DNA of 64,000 nucleotides from Amycolatopsis regifaucium (GTDB taxonomy: Bacteria > Actinomycetota > Actinomycetes > Mycobacteriales > Pseudonocardiaceae), in assembly GCF_001613935.1 (NCBI RefSeq), contig NZ_LQCI01000034.1:228521-292520 (forward strand), read 5' to 3'. The position numbers and the translations under genes are program-made. Numbering within the stretch: position 1 is the stretch's first letter; every line of letters begins with the position of its first letter. This document shows positions 23,067-32,104 of the stretch, piece after piece. Under the pieces are notes generated by a model that searched no databases, was not told the DNA's origin, and worked only from the letters and a program-made list of their open reading frames with translations.

Positions 23067-24665
23067 TCAGCCGAAGTTGACCGCGCGGATCGTGTGCGCG
23101 CCGACGGTGGCGCCGATCGGCTCCAGCAGGTGCGAGTCCACGGAACGGTCGACGCGCAGCAGCATCACCGCGTCCGCGCCGTCGGTGGTCTGGCTGATCT
23201 GCGCGGCCTCGATGTTGATGCCCGCCTCGCCGAGCAGCGTGCCGACGCGGCCCATGATGCCGGGCCGGTCCGGATACTCGAGCAGCAGCACGTTGCCCTC
23301 GGCGCGCAGGTCGAAGTGGCGGCCGTTGACCTCGACCAGCTTCTCGACCTCGTCCTTGCCGGTGACCGAACCGGACACCGACAGGGTCGCGCCGTCGGCG
23401 TAGACCGCGCGGACGGTGACCAGGCTGCGGAACTTGGGGCTTTCGGTCTCGGTGACCAGTTCGACCTGGACACCCAGTTCTTCGGCGACGCGCGGGGCGT
23501 TCACGAAGGTGACCTGGTCCTCGACGACGCCGGAGAACACGCCGCGCTCGGCGGCGAGCGGGAGCACGCTGACGTCTTCGCTGGACAGCTCGCCCTTGAC
23601 CACGACGGTGACCGAGGACGGCGCCTTCGGGTTGAGCGCGGTCAGCACGGTGCCGAGCTTCTGGGTGAGCGAGAGGTACGGCCGCACGTGCTCGCCGACC
23701 GTGCCGCCGCCCGCGACGTTCACCGCGTCCGGCACGAAGTCACCGCGCAGCGCGAGCAGCACGGACTTCGCGACGTCGGTGCCCGCGCGGTCCTGCGCCT
23801 CGGCGGTCGACGCGCCCAGATGCGGCGTGACGACGACGTTCGGCAGCCCGAACAGCGGGCTCTCGGTGGTCGGCTCGGTGACGAACACGTCGACACCGGC
23901 GCCGCCGACGTGGCCGGAGCGCACCGCGTCCGCCAGCGCCTCCTCGTCGATGAGGCCACCCCGCGCGGCGTTGACGATGATGACGCCCGGCTTGACCTTC
24001 TTGAGCGCCTCGGCGCCGATCAGGCCCTTGGTCTCCGGGGTCTTCGGCAGGTGGATGGAGATCGCGTCGGCGCGCTCCAGCAGCTCGTCCAGGGTGACCA
24101 GCTCGATGCCGAGCTGCGCGGCGCGAGCCGCCGAGACGTAGGGGTCGTACGCGATGAGCTTGGTGTCGAAGGCGGCGAGGCGCTGCGCGAACAGCTGGCC
24201 GATCTTGCCGAGGCCGACCACGCCGATGGTCTTGCCCTGGATCTCCACACCGGAGTAGGCGCTGCGCTTCCACGCGCCGCCCTGGAGGCTCTGGTCCGCG
24301 GCCGGGACCCGGCGGGCGACCGCCAGCAGCAGCGCGACGGCGTGCTCGGCGGCGGAGACGATGTTCGACGTCGGCGCGTTGACCACCAGCACACCGCGTT
24401 CGGTGGCGGCGGGGACCTCGACGTTGTCCAGCCCGACGCCGGCGCGGGCGACCACCTTGAGCGAGGTGGTGGCGGCGAGGACCTCGGCGTCGACCTTGGT
24501 GGCGGACCGCACGAGCAGCGCGTCCGCCGTCTTCACGGCTTCGAGCAGCGCGGGGCGGTCCGTGCCGTCCACATGCTGGACCTCGACCTCGTCGGAGAAC
24601 ACGCTCAGCACGGAAGGAGCGAGCTTCTCCGCGATGAGGACGACGGGCTTGTTCGGCTTGGTCAC
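23067..24665 (-). CDS. serA: D-3-phosphoglycerate dehydrogenase SerA (532 aa)
   Basis: First enzyme of serine synthesis, oxidising 3-phosphoglycerate with NAD. The N-terminal substrate domain contains the catalytic-site VVARAGVGLDNVEV; the nucleotide-binding motif is IGVVGLGKIGQLFAQRL; the catalytic His is in VVTPHLGASTAEAQ. The C-terminal 190 residues comprise the intervening (ASB) domain and the ACT domain ending in a serine-feedback region (EYPDRPGIMGRVGTLLGEAGINI). This is the long type-1 form known from mycobacteria, corresponding to Rv2996c. Start is GTG with GGGAG 8 nt upstream. Confidence 0.97.
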   Translation of the reverse strand: MTKPNKPVVLIAEKLAPSVLSVFSDEVEVQHVDGTDRPALLEAVKTADALLVRSATKVDAEVLAATTSLKVVARAGVGLDNVEVPAATERGVLVVNAPTSNIVSAAEHAVALLLAVARRVPAADQSLQGGAWKRSAYSGVEIQGKTIGVVGLGKIGQLFAQRLAAFDTKLIAYDPYVSAARAAQLGIELVTLDELLERADAISIHLPKTPETKGLIGAEALKKVKPGVIIVNAARGGLIDEEALADAVRSGHVGGAGVDVFVTEPTTESPLFGLPNVVVTPHLGASTAEAQDRAGTDVAKSVLLALRGDFVPDAVNVAGGGTVGEHVRPYLSLTQKLGTVLTALNPKAPSSVTVVVKGELSSEDVSVLPLAAERGVFSGVVEDQVTFVNAPRVAEELGVQVELVTETESPKFRSLVTVRAVYADGATLSVSGSVTGKDEVEKLVEVNGRHFDLRAEGNVLLLEYPDRPGIMGRVGTLLGEAGINIEAAQISQTTDGADAVMLLRVDRSVDSHLLEPIGATVGAHTIRAVNFG

Positions 24666-24734
24666 GATACGGCTCCCACTATCTGGTCCAGTGCCTCAGA
24701 ACTACGGCCACGCCGTTGTGCCCGGTTGCGCCGC

Positions 24735-24764
24735 AGTTTAGACCGGGTGACAAGGGATTGTTAA
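24735..24764 (-). promoter_or_regulatory. serA promoter
   Basis: TTAACA (-35), an 18-bp spacer and TAAACT (-10) on the minus strand, about 70 nt before the serA GTG. The -35 overlaps the stop codon of the upstream TetR gene. Confidence 0.6.
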
Positions 24765-25327
24765 CTCGCCCGTAATCCGGCGAAAACGAGATCGAGGAGC
24801 CGGTCGAGGCCCTTGTCACCCGAAAGATGTTCACTGGCCCAGGAAAGCGCGTGCAGCAGCACCAGTAATTCGTGTGCTGTGACGTCCGCCCGGAGCTTCC
24901 CCGAGCCCTTCGCCCTTTCCACCAGATGGGACACGCCCTCTTGCATCGCGTGACACGAGGCGTACAGCGGAGAGGTTTCGTCGTTGAGGACGTCGACCAT
25001 CAGTTCGGGTAGTCCGCGGTACCGCGCCGACTGTTCACCCATCCCGGCGAGCCACGCCTTCAGCGCGGTCAAGGGCTCCGGCGAGTCCAGGAGTTCGCGG
25101 GCCGCCGCGGCCTGCGCGTCGAACCCTTCGCGGAGCACGGTCTCGACCAAGGCTTCCCGGGTCGGGAAGTGCCGATAGAGCGTCCCGATGCCGACACCGG
25201 CCTGACGGGCGATCTCTTCCAGCGACGCCTCGACCCCGTGCGCGGCGAAAGCACGCCTCGCTTCTTCGAGGAGGCGCTCGTAGTTACGCCGGGCGTCCGC
25301 GCGCAGCGGTCTCTTCACGGTGTCCAT
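24761..25327 (-). CDS. TetR/AcrR-family repressor (188 aa)
   Basis: The N-terminal helix-turn-helix is clear: RRNYERLLEEARRAFAAHGVEASLEEIARQAGVGIGTLYRHFPTRE is the canonical TetR_N pattern. The C-terminal ligand domain (about residues 80-188) carries LTALKAWLAGMG and ELLVLLHALSWASEHL, typical of the actinobacterial SbtR-like group. It is divergent from two F420-dependent oxidoreductase genes, and a pair of matching palindromes lies in the intergenic promoter, so it almost certainly controls them and perhaps itself. Ligand unknown. Confidence 0.92.
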   Translation of the reverse strand: MDTVKRPLRADARRNYERLLEEARRAFAAHGVEASLEEIARQAGVGIGTLYRHFPTREALVETVLREGFDAQAAAARELLDSPEPLTALKAWLAGMGEQSARYRGLPELMVDVLNDETSPLYASCHAMQEGVSHLVERAKGSGKLRADVTAHELLVLLHALSWASEHLSGDKGLDRLLDLVFAGLRAS

Positions 25328-25346
25328 CGCGCTCCCGAGCCTAGCC

Positions 25347-25401
25347 TCGACAAATCGGAGGCAGCCTCCGTATAGTTCGGCCAGTAACCGGAGGCTGCCT
25401 C
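25347..25401 (+). promoter_or_regulatory. LLM operon promoter with two TetR-type operators
   Basis: TCGACA (-35), an 18-bp spacer and TATAGT (-10). The palindrome CGGAGGCAGCCTCCG fills the spacer, and a second copy, CGGAGGCTGCCTC, lies 33 bp downstream just before the ATG region. Repressor bound at the first would block RNA polymerase directly. Confidence 0.72.
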
Positions 25402-25422
25402 ATGTTAGCTGGGGAGACAAAA

Positions 25423-26331
25423 ATGAACCTGATCGAAGAGACCCGGGACCGGCTCGGACCGGTCGGTGTCTGGTTGCCGCTGGGCATGGTCCAGCCACCA
25501 CCCGACGAGGAACGACGGGCGACGCGACGACTGGAGGAGCTGGGCTATCGCACCGTGTGGGCCGGCGAGGGGCCGGGGAACCGGGAACTGTTCGCGCACA
25601 GCGCGATCGCGCTCGCCTCGACCGAACGAGTGGTGCTCGGCACCGGCATCGCCAACATCTGGTCACGGCCCGCGTACACCACCCAGGCCGGCGGACGGAC
25701 GCTCGCGCACGCCTTCCCCGGGCGGTTCGTGCTCGGAGTCGGCATCGGCCACGCTCACCAGGCCGCGAAGTCCGGATCGGACTACCGGCCGCTCGAACAA
25801 ACGCGTGAGTACCTCGCGAAGATGACCGAGGCCGCGGCCGAATTCCCTTCGCCGGTCCCGTTTCCGCGGGTCCTCGCCGCCGTCGGCCCCAAGATGCTCG
25901 AACTCGCGCGGGACGCGGCGGACGGCGCGCATCCGTTCGCCCAGCCCTTCGAGCACACGCCGTACTCCCGCGAGATCCTCGGACCGGACAAGTTGCTCAT
26001 CCCGACCCATTCGGTACTGCTCGGCGACCGGGAGCAGGCACGAGCGAGCGTCGCGAACGACATCGAGCTGATGAAGCAGTACGACGTCCCGCACTACTTC
26101 AAGGGCTGGAAGCGGCTGGGCTACACCGACGCGGACATCGACGGCGTCAGCGACCGGCTCGTGGACGGGCTGGTCGCCTGGGGTGACGAGGAGAAGATCG
26201 CGCGGCGGATCAAGGAACTCGTCGACGCCGGCGCGGACACCGTGCTCGTCAGCCCGGTCGGCTACGAACTCGAGGTACTGCTGGCTCAGCTCGAACGGCT
26301 CGCCCCGGCACTGACGGCGGTGACCCGATGA
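25423..26331 (+). CDS. LLM-class F420-dependent oxidoreductase 1 (302 aa)
   Basis: Luciferase-like TIM-barrel protein. RRLEELGYRTVWAGEGPGNRE, VVLGTGIANIWSRPAYTTQAGGRTL and GRFVLGVGIGHAHQAAKSG are typical of the actinobacterial F420 group often annotated as TIGR03620. Such enzymes use reduced cofactor F420 to reduce or oxidise small organic compounds; substrate unknown. The ATG at MNLIEETRDR has GGGGAG 6 nt upstream and is preferred over an ATG seven codons earlier that overlaps the operator. It is the first gene of a TetR-controlled operon. Confidence 0.9.
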   Translation: MNLIEETRDRLGPVGVWLPLGMVQPPPDEERRATRRLEELGYRTVWAGEGPGNRELFAHSAIALASTERVVLGTGIANIWSRPAYTTQAGGRTLAHAFPGRFVLGVGIGHAHQAAKSGSDYRPLEQTREYLAKMTEAAAEFPSPVPFPRVLAAVGPKMLELARDAADGAHPFAQPFEHTPYSREILGPDKLLIPTHSVLLGDREQARASVANDIELMKQYDVPHYFKGWKRLGYTDADIDGVSDRLVDGLVAWGDEEKIARRIKELVDAGADTVLVSPVGYELEVLLAQLERLAPALTAVTR

Positions 26332-27164
26332 GCGTCGGCATCTGGACCTTTTCCTTCGACGGCAAGAAAATCGGCGAAGTCCGCGACGCGGCGTCCGAAG
26401 TCGAAGAACTGGGATTCGACACGTTGTGGTTCGGGGAGTACCTGGGACGGGAGGCGTTCACGCAAGCGGGTCTGCTGCTGGCCGCGACGGCCCGGCTGAA
26501 CATCGCCACCGGCATCGCGCGCTTCAGCCACCGGGAGCCGATCGCCGCCGCGGCCGCCGAACGGACCCTCGGCGAGGCGTACCCCGGGCGGTTCACCCTC
26601 GGGCTCGGCGGACATCTGCCGGGCGCCAAACCGCTGGAGGCGATGCGCGGCTACCTCGACGGGATGGACGAGGCCGCGCTGTCCACATCGGACTCGCCGC
26701 GTCGGCGGCTCCTGGCCGCGCTGGGACCGAAGATGCTGGCCCTGGCGGCGGAACGCGCCGACGGGGCGCATCCGTACTTCGTCCCGGTCGAGCACACCGC
26801 CCACGCCCGGCGGATCATGGGCCCGTCGGCCTACCTGGCCGTCGAACAGGCCGTCGTCCTCGGCTCGGATCGGGAACCCGCCCGGCGGCACGTGTCGACG
26901 TACCTGGAGCCGGCTGCCCACCACCGGGCGAACCTGCGCCGGTTCGGGTTCACCGAAAAGGATTACGGTTCGGATCGACTGGTCGACGCGTTGGTCGCCG
27001 TCGGGGAGGACGCGATCCACGACCGCGTGCGGGCGCACCTGGACGCGGGCGCCGACCACGTCTGCCTGCAGGTCCTGACCGAGGACGACCGGATCCCGCT
27101 CGCGGAATGGCGAAGGTTGTCGGTGGTCGCCGGTAGCGTGCGGAACCGTGACGTCACCGGCTGA
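26328..27164 (+). CDS. LLM-class F420-dependent oxidoreductase 2 (278 aa)
   Basis: Second luciferase-like protein of the same subgroup, with EELGFDTLWFGEYLGREAF, LNIATGIARFSHREPIAAAAAERTL and GRFTLGLGGHLPG, and a C-terminus ending in the same HDRVRAHLDAGADHVCLQVL unit as the first protein's RRIKELVDAGADTVLVSPV. The ATG overlaps the previous stop codon (ATGA), so translation is coupled. The pair looks like an old tandem duplication whose products may form a heteromer or act on related substrates. Confidence 0.9.
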   Translation: MSVGIWTFSFDGKKIGEVRDAASEVEELGFDTLWFGEYLGREAFTQAGLLLAATARLNIATGIARFSHREPIAAAAAERTLGEAYPGRFTLGLGGHLPGAKPLEAMRGYLDGMDEAALSTSDSPRRRLLAALGPKMLALAAERADGAHPYFVPVEHTAHARRIMGPSAYLAVEQAVVLGSDREPARRHVSTYLEPAAHHRANLRRFGFTEKDYGSDRLVDALVAVGEDAIHDRVRAHLDAGADHVCLQVLTEDDRIPLAEWRRLSVVAGSVRNRDVTG

Positions 27165-28104
27165 ACTCGCCTTCGACAAGGCGCACGAACTGATCGACGC
27201 GCGGGATCTCGACGGGCTCGCGCGGCTGATCGGTGACCTGCCCACCCTGGTCCACGCGCACGGGAAGAACGGGAACGATCTGCTCGGCATGGCCACCGCG
27301 ACCTGTGACGAGCGGCTGTGCCGTCTCCTGCTGGAGCACGGCGCCGATCCGGCGGCGGCGAACGTCCACGGCTGGACGGCGCTGCACCAGGCCGGATACG
27401 CCGGGCTGCCACCGCTGGTCACGATGCTGCTCGACGCGGGCGCCCCGGTCGACGTGTCCGCCCGCGGCGACGGCGGGACACCCCTCGTCGTCGCTTTGTT
27501 CTGGGGCCACCGCGAGGCCGCCGAAGTACTGGCGGCGCGCGATCCGTCCCCCGGCAACCTGCGGGTGGCGGCGGGCCTCGGCCGGGCCGACCTCCTCGAT
27601 TCCCTGATCGCGCCGTACGGGACGCTCGCCCCGGCGGCGGGCGCGCATCGCGAGTTCTACCGGCCGCACAGCGGTTTCCCGGACTGGCGGCCGAGCGACG
27701 ATCCGGCCGAGATCGTCGACGAGGCACTTTCCTGGGCCGCGCGCAACGACCGGTCCGACGCGGTGCGCACGCTGGTCGCGCGGGGCGCGGAGGTGGACGC
27801 CGAAGTCCATCGCGGGACGGCGTTGGCTTGGGCCGCGGCGCAGGGGAAAGCCGAGGTGATCGGGACCTTGGCGGAACTCGGCGCTTCGGTGAATCATCAG
27901 GGGACCTTCGGCGGGCTTTCGCATGGCGCGGGTGTCACGGCACTGCATCTGGCCGTGCAGGGCGGGCATGTCGCGGCGGTTCGGGCGTTGCTGGCGGCGG
28001 GGGCGGATCCTTCCCTTGAGGACTCGCTGTACTCGTCGTCGGCCGTGGGGTGGGCTGAGCACTTCGGGCAGGCGGAGATCCTGTCGGTTCTTCGGGCTGC
28101 CTGA
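27148..28104 (+). CDS. Ankyrin-repeat protein (318 aa)
   Basis: Ankyrin repeats are recognisable across the protein: LCRLLLEHGADPAAANVHGWTALHQAGYAG, PLVTMLLDAGAPVDVSARGDGGTPLVVAL, AVRTLVARGAEVDAEVHRGTALAWAAAQG and VTALHLAVQGGHVAAVRALLAAGADPS. About seven units, some degenerate. No enzyme domain or signal peptide, so a protein-binding role in the cytoplasm is likely. The GTG start lies 17 nt inside the end of the second oxidoreductase gene, which suggests one transcript; a TAGCGT box 8 nt before the GTG could also serve an internal leaderless promoter. Confidence 0.88.
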   Translation: MTSPAELAFDKAHELIDARDLDGLARLIGDLPTLVHAHGKNGNDLLGMATATCDERLCRLLLEHGADPAAANVHGWTALHQAGYAGLPPLVTMLLDAGAPVDVSARGDGGTPLVVALFWGHREAAEVLAARDPSPGNLRVAAGLGRADLLDSLIAPYGTLAPAAGAHREFYRPHSGFPDWRPSDDPAEIVDEALSWAARNDRSDAVRTLVARGAEVDAEVHRGTALAWAAAQGKAEVIGTLAELGASVNHQGTFGGLSHGAGVTALHLAVQGGHVAAVRALLAAGADPSLEDSLYSSSAVGWAEHFGQAEILSVLRAA

Positions 28105-28124
28105 GCGCGCTATGAAGCCTGAGC

Positions 28125-28181
28125 GCGCAATGAAGGGGCCTTTCATCGCAAATTTTGCGATGAAAGGCCCCTTCATTGCGC
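28125..28181. repeat. Dispersed palindrome, family B copy 3
   Basis: 28-bp perfect arms around one central T, after the ankyrin gene. Just before it, GCCTGAGCGCGC followed by ATGAAG occurs twice in tandem (about 28109 and 28117-28135), as if the left end of the element had been partly duplicated. Confidence 0.85.
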
Positions 28182-28282
28182 TACCGGAGCCTGTCGAGCC
28201 GTCGCCGCGCCTGTCCCGATCCTGACGCCCCCTGGCCCGCCCGGGCCTCGCCGAAGTACGACGCTCACCGAACAATGAACCG

Positions 28283-29224
28283 ATGCGAGCGATCAGCCAA
28301 AACCGCCTGGGCGGCCCCGAAGTCCTCGAACTCGTCGACGTCGAGAGGCCCACGCCCGGCCCGACTCAGATCCTGGTCCGGGTGCACGCCGCGGGCGTCA
28401 ACCCGGTGGACTGGAAGACCCGCGAGACCGGCGGGATCGGCCCGATGGGCGACCCGCCGTACATCCTCGGCTGGGACGTGTCCGGCGTGGTCGAGGAGGT
28501 CGGCGCGGGTGCGTCCCTGTTCTCCCCTGGTGACGAGGTCTTCGGCATGCCGTCGTTTCCGTTCCAGGCCGGGGCCTACGCCGAATACGTGGCCGCGCCG
28601 AGCCGTCACTTCGCGCGCAAACCGTCCACTTTGGATCATGTGCACGCGGCGGCGGTCCCGCTCGCCGGGCTCACCGTCTGGCAGAGCCTCGTCGACACGG
28701 CCGACATCCAGCCGGGGCAACGGGTCCTGATCCACGCGGCGGCCGGTGGGGTCGGCCATCTCGCGGTCCAGATCGCCAAGGCGCGCGGCGCGTACGTGAT
28801 CGGCACGGCCAGCGCCGCCAAGCACGCTTTCCTTCGCGGCCTCGGCGCGGACGAACTCGTCGACTATCGCGCCGCGGACTTCGCCGAGGAGGTCCGCGAC
28901 GTCGACGTCGTCCTTGACACGATCGGCATGGAGTACGGGCCGCGGTCGCTCAAGACCTTGCGCCGCGGCGGCAGGCTGATCCAGCTGACCCGCACCAACG
29001 ACGAGCGGATGCCCGAATTGGCCGCCGCCTCGGGCGTCACCTGCGGATTCACCCTCGCCGAGCCGGATCGCGCCGGGCTACTGGCACTGGCGGACCTGGT
29101 CGACGGCGGACAGCTCAAGCCGACCATCGACACCGTGTTCCCGTTGGAAGAAGCCGCGAAGGCGCAGGAACTCGTGGCAGGCGGCCGCACCACCGGGAAG
29201 GTCGTGCTCGCCGTCGCCGAGTAG
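28283..29224 (+). CDS. NADP-dependent medium-chain oxidoreductase (quinone-reductase type, 313 aa)
   Basis: Zinc-independent MDR-superfamily enzyme. The N-terminal GroES-like domain has VRVHAAGVNPVDWKTRETGG and GWDVSGVVEEVGAG; the Rossmann domain has the VLIHAAAGGVGHLAVQIAKARGAYVIGTAS motif, with the AAxGGVG nucleotide loop. No zinc-ligand cysteines are present. Such proteins reduce quinones or alkenals with NADPH. A related but distinct paralogue lies about 31 kb to the right. The ATG is preceded by no clear ribosome-binding site. It ends at a strong terminator. Confidence 0.9.
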   Translation: MRAISQNRLGGPEVLELVDVERPTPGPTQILVRVHAAGVNPVDWKTRETGGIGPMGDPPYILGWDVSGVVEEVGAGASLFSPGDEVFGMPSFPFQAGAYAEYVAAPSRHFARKPSTLDHVHAAAVPLAGLTVWQSLVDTADIQPGQRVLIHAAAGGVGHLAVQIAKARGAYVIGTASAAKHAFLRGLGADELVDYRAADFAEEVRDVDVVLDTIGMEYGPRSLKTLRRGGRLIQLTRTNDERMPELAAASGVTCGFTLAEPDRAGLLALADLVDGGQLKPTIDTVFPLEEAAKAQELVAGGRTTGKVVLAVAE

Positions 29225-29239
29225 AACCGGTGGACAAGT

Positions 29240-29281
29240 GGAGTCTGTAGTCCGTATCGTCAGAGACGGACTACAGACTCC
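29240..29281 (+). terminator. Strong terminator, 16-bp perfect stem plus T run
   Basis: GGAGTCTGTAGTCCGT pairs perfectly with its complement around a 10-nt loop and is followed by GTTTTGTCT, 15 nt past the oxidoreductase stop codon. Confidence 0.92.
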
Positions 29282-29304
29282 GTTTTGTCTGACTGGGAGG
29301 ACCC

Positions 29305-30198
29305 ATGACCACACCCCGCGACGTCTTCGCCGAGCTTTCCGAACTCGTCACCACCCGACGGTGGGACGAGCTGTTCGAGCTCTACGCGGAAGACGCCGTC
29401 GTCGAGAATCCGCAGCGCCCGCCCGTGCCGTCCCGGTTCGAAGGTCGCGAAACGCTGCGAAAGATCTTCTCCGGAGGACTGAACGTCAGCATGAAACGAG
29501 CGGATGTCCTGATTCACGGGACAACCGACCCAGAGGTGATCGTCGCCGAGTACCGCAACGTCGGTGAACTGCTCGACACCGGGAAATCCTTCGACATCGC
29601 CAATGTCCAAGTCCTCCGAGTACGAGACGGACTCATCGCGCACTCCCGCGACTACCACGACTACCTGCGCCTGACCGCGGCACGCGACGGCCTCGAAGAA
29701 CTCGCCAAGAGCTACGAAACGGCAGAGCGGGAGATCACGCCGGTCCCGCCCCGGCCCGAGTCGACAGCGGATCCGAAGAGTCCGCGCGGGGTGTTCGAGC
29801 GACTCGTCTACGGCGTGGCGGACGGAGCGTGGAGTGAACTATCCGCGCTCTACGCCGAGGAAACCCAGGTGACGCACCCCTTCCTGCCCGGTGCGAAGAC
29901 GCTGAGGAGCAGGGCGAATCTGCACGAGCATTTCAAGTTCGGCGAGCAGGGCAAGGTTCGCTTCCAGGTACGGGATCTGGTGATCCACGAGACCCTCGAC
30001 CCCGAAGTGGTGATCGGCGAGTTCGACTACCAGGGCACGGCGGGAGACAGCCCGGAGTTCCGCGTCTCCAACATCTTCGTGCTGCGCGTGCGCGACGGGC
30101 TGATCGTCGAATCGCGCGACTACGCCGACCATCTCGCCATCGCGGCCGCCACCGGACGGCTCGGCGAACTGATCGCGCGCGTGCGTGCCGAAAGCTAG
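29305..30198 (+). CDS. Tandem NTF2/SnoaL-like protein (297 aa)
   Basis: Two SnoaL-like (NTF2-fold) domains in one chain. The halves, about residues 1-135 and 160-295, repeat the same order: FAELSELVTTRRWDELFELY / FERLVYGVADGAWSELSALY, then VLIHGTTDPEVIVAEY / LVIHETLDPEVVIGEF, then VLRVRDGLIAHSRDYHDYL / VLRVRDGLIVESRDYADHL. The duplication is direct and well preserved. Such folds serve as isomerases, cyclases or binding modules; here the two domains may form an internal dimer. Start ATG has GGGAGG 5 nt upstream. Its stop codon overlaps that of the convergent DUF397 gene (CTAG). Confidence 0.88.
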   Translation: MTTPRDVFAELSELVTTRRWDELFELYAEDAVVENPQRPPVPSRFEGRETLRKIFSGGLNVSMKRADVLIHGTTDPEVIVAEYRNVGELLDTGKSFDIANVQVLRVRDGLIAHSRDYHDYLRLTAARDGLEELAKSYETAEREITPVPPRPESTADPKSPRGVFERLVYGVADGAWSELSALYAEETQVTHPFLPGAKTLRSRANLHEHFKFGEQGKVRFQVRDLVIHETLDPEVVIGEFDYQGTAGDSPEFRVSNIFVLRVRDGLIVESRDYADHLAIAAATGRLGELIARVRAES

Positions 30199-30458
30199 GA
30201 CGGCAGGTTGAATTCGCCGTCCCGGACGCCCTTCACGAAGGCGTCCCATTCCGCCGGGGTGAACACCAGGATGTTGACGTCCGGGTTCGAGGACTGGCGC
30301 ATCGCGGTGTAGGTGACACCGTCGGTGTGCGGCACGAAGGCGTACTCGACGCAGTCGTCGAGATCGGCGCCTTCCGGCTCCGCCCGGATCCACTTCGCGT
30401 CGCTCAGGTCCAGTTCGTGCCGGATGTGGGCCTTGTCGTCCACCGGCTGCTTACTCAT
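30195..30458 (-). CDS. DUF397 domain protein (87 aa)
   Basis: A small actinobacterial DUF397 protein: the N-terminal part has DLSDAKWIRAEPEGADLDDCVEYAFV and the C-terminal TPAEWDAFVKGVRDGEFNLPS, the hallmark ending of the family. DUF397 proteins usually pair with a neighbouring XRE/Scr1-type regulator and modulate development or secondary metabolism; no such regulator lies beside this one, so it is an orphan. The ATG gives MSKQPVDD. It converges on the SnoaL gene with overlapping stop codons. Confidence 0.9.
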   Translation of the reverse strand: MSKQPVDDKAHIRHELDLSDAKWIRAEPEGADLDDCVEYAFVPHTDGVTYTAMRQSSNPDVNILVFTPAEWDAFVKGVRDGEFNLPS

Positions 30459-30490
30459 GGTGCCCACGCTATCGCTTTCCGATGCGTAAA

Positions 30491-30533
30491 CGAAGGGCCC
30501 TTCACCGTGTCTCACACGATGAAGGGCCCTTCG
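30491..30533 (-). terminator. Terminator of the ilvBNC operon
   Basis: Arms of 20 bp (one mismatch) around CTC, 8 nt past the ilvC stop codon, followed on the minus strand by TTTACG. It belongs to the same general class as the dispersed palindromes. Confidence 0.8.
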
Positions 30534-30541
30534 AGGGAGAA

Positions 30542-31555
<1,014 letters not shown>

Positions 31556-31597
31556 GAGGGGTACTACTTCCTTTCCTGACTTACTGACTAAAGACTT

Positions 31598-32104
31598 TCA
31601 GCGGGCGGAGGTGGCGGTGATGGAGCGCGCGCCCCGGCCGACCGCGACCATTCCGGACTGGACCAGTTCGCGGATGCCATAGGGCTCCAGCATCCGCAGC
31701 AGGGCACCGATCTTGTCCGAGGTCCCGGTGGCTTCGACGGTGAGCGCCTCGGGCGACACATCCACCACCTTCGCGCGGAAAAGCTGGACTGTCTCCAGCA
31801 CCTGGCTGCGCACGGTGTTGTCGGCCCGGACCTTGACGAGCAGCAGTTCGCGCTGCACGGCCGTGGACTTTTCCAGTTCCACGATCTTGATGACGTTCAC
31901 CAGCTTGTTGAGCTGTTTGGTCACCTGTTCGAGCGGTAGCTCTTCGACGGCGACCACGATCGTCATCCGGGACACCTCGGGGTTCTCCGTGGGCCCGACG
32001 GCGAGGGATTCGATGTTGAAACCGCGCCGGGAGAACAGGCCGGAAACCCGCGCGAGGACACCGGGCTTGTTCTCCACCAGAACGCTCAAGGTGTGCACGC
32101 TCAT
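31598..32104 (-). CDS. ilvN: Acetolactate synthase small (regulatory) subunit IlvN (168 aa)
   Basis: Regulatory subunit of acetohydroxyacid synthase. The ACT domain opens the protein (HTLSVLVENKPGVLARVSGLFSRRGFNIESLAVG), with the valine-binding region, and the second domain contains REGIxE-like KVVDVSPEALTVEATGTSDKIGALL. It activates IlvB and gives valine feedback. Starts within the ilvB stop codon (ATGA), so translation is coupled and subunit stoichiometry maintained. Confidence 0.97.
   Translation of the reverse strand: MSVHTLSVLVENKPGVLARVSGLFSRRGFNIESLAVGPTENPEVSRMTIVVAVEELPLEQVTKQLNKLVNVIKIVELEKSTAVQRELLLVKVRADNTVRSQVLETVQLFRAKVVDVSPEALTVEATGTSDKIGALLRMLEPYGIRELVQSGMVAVGRGARSITATSAR

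Noticed and set aside
22941..24764. Long plus-strand reading frame opposite serA
   Set aside because: Antisense shadow of SerA; it spans a palindrome and has no motif.
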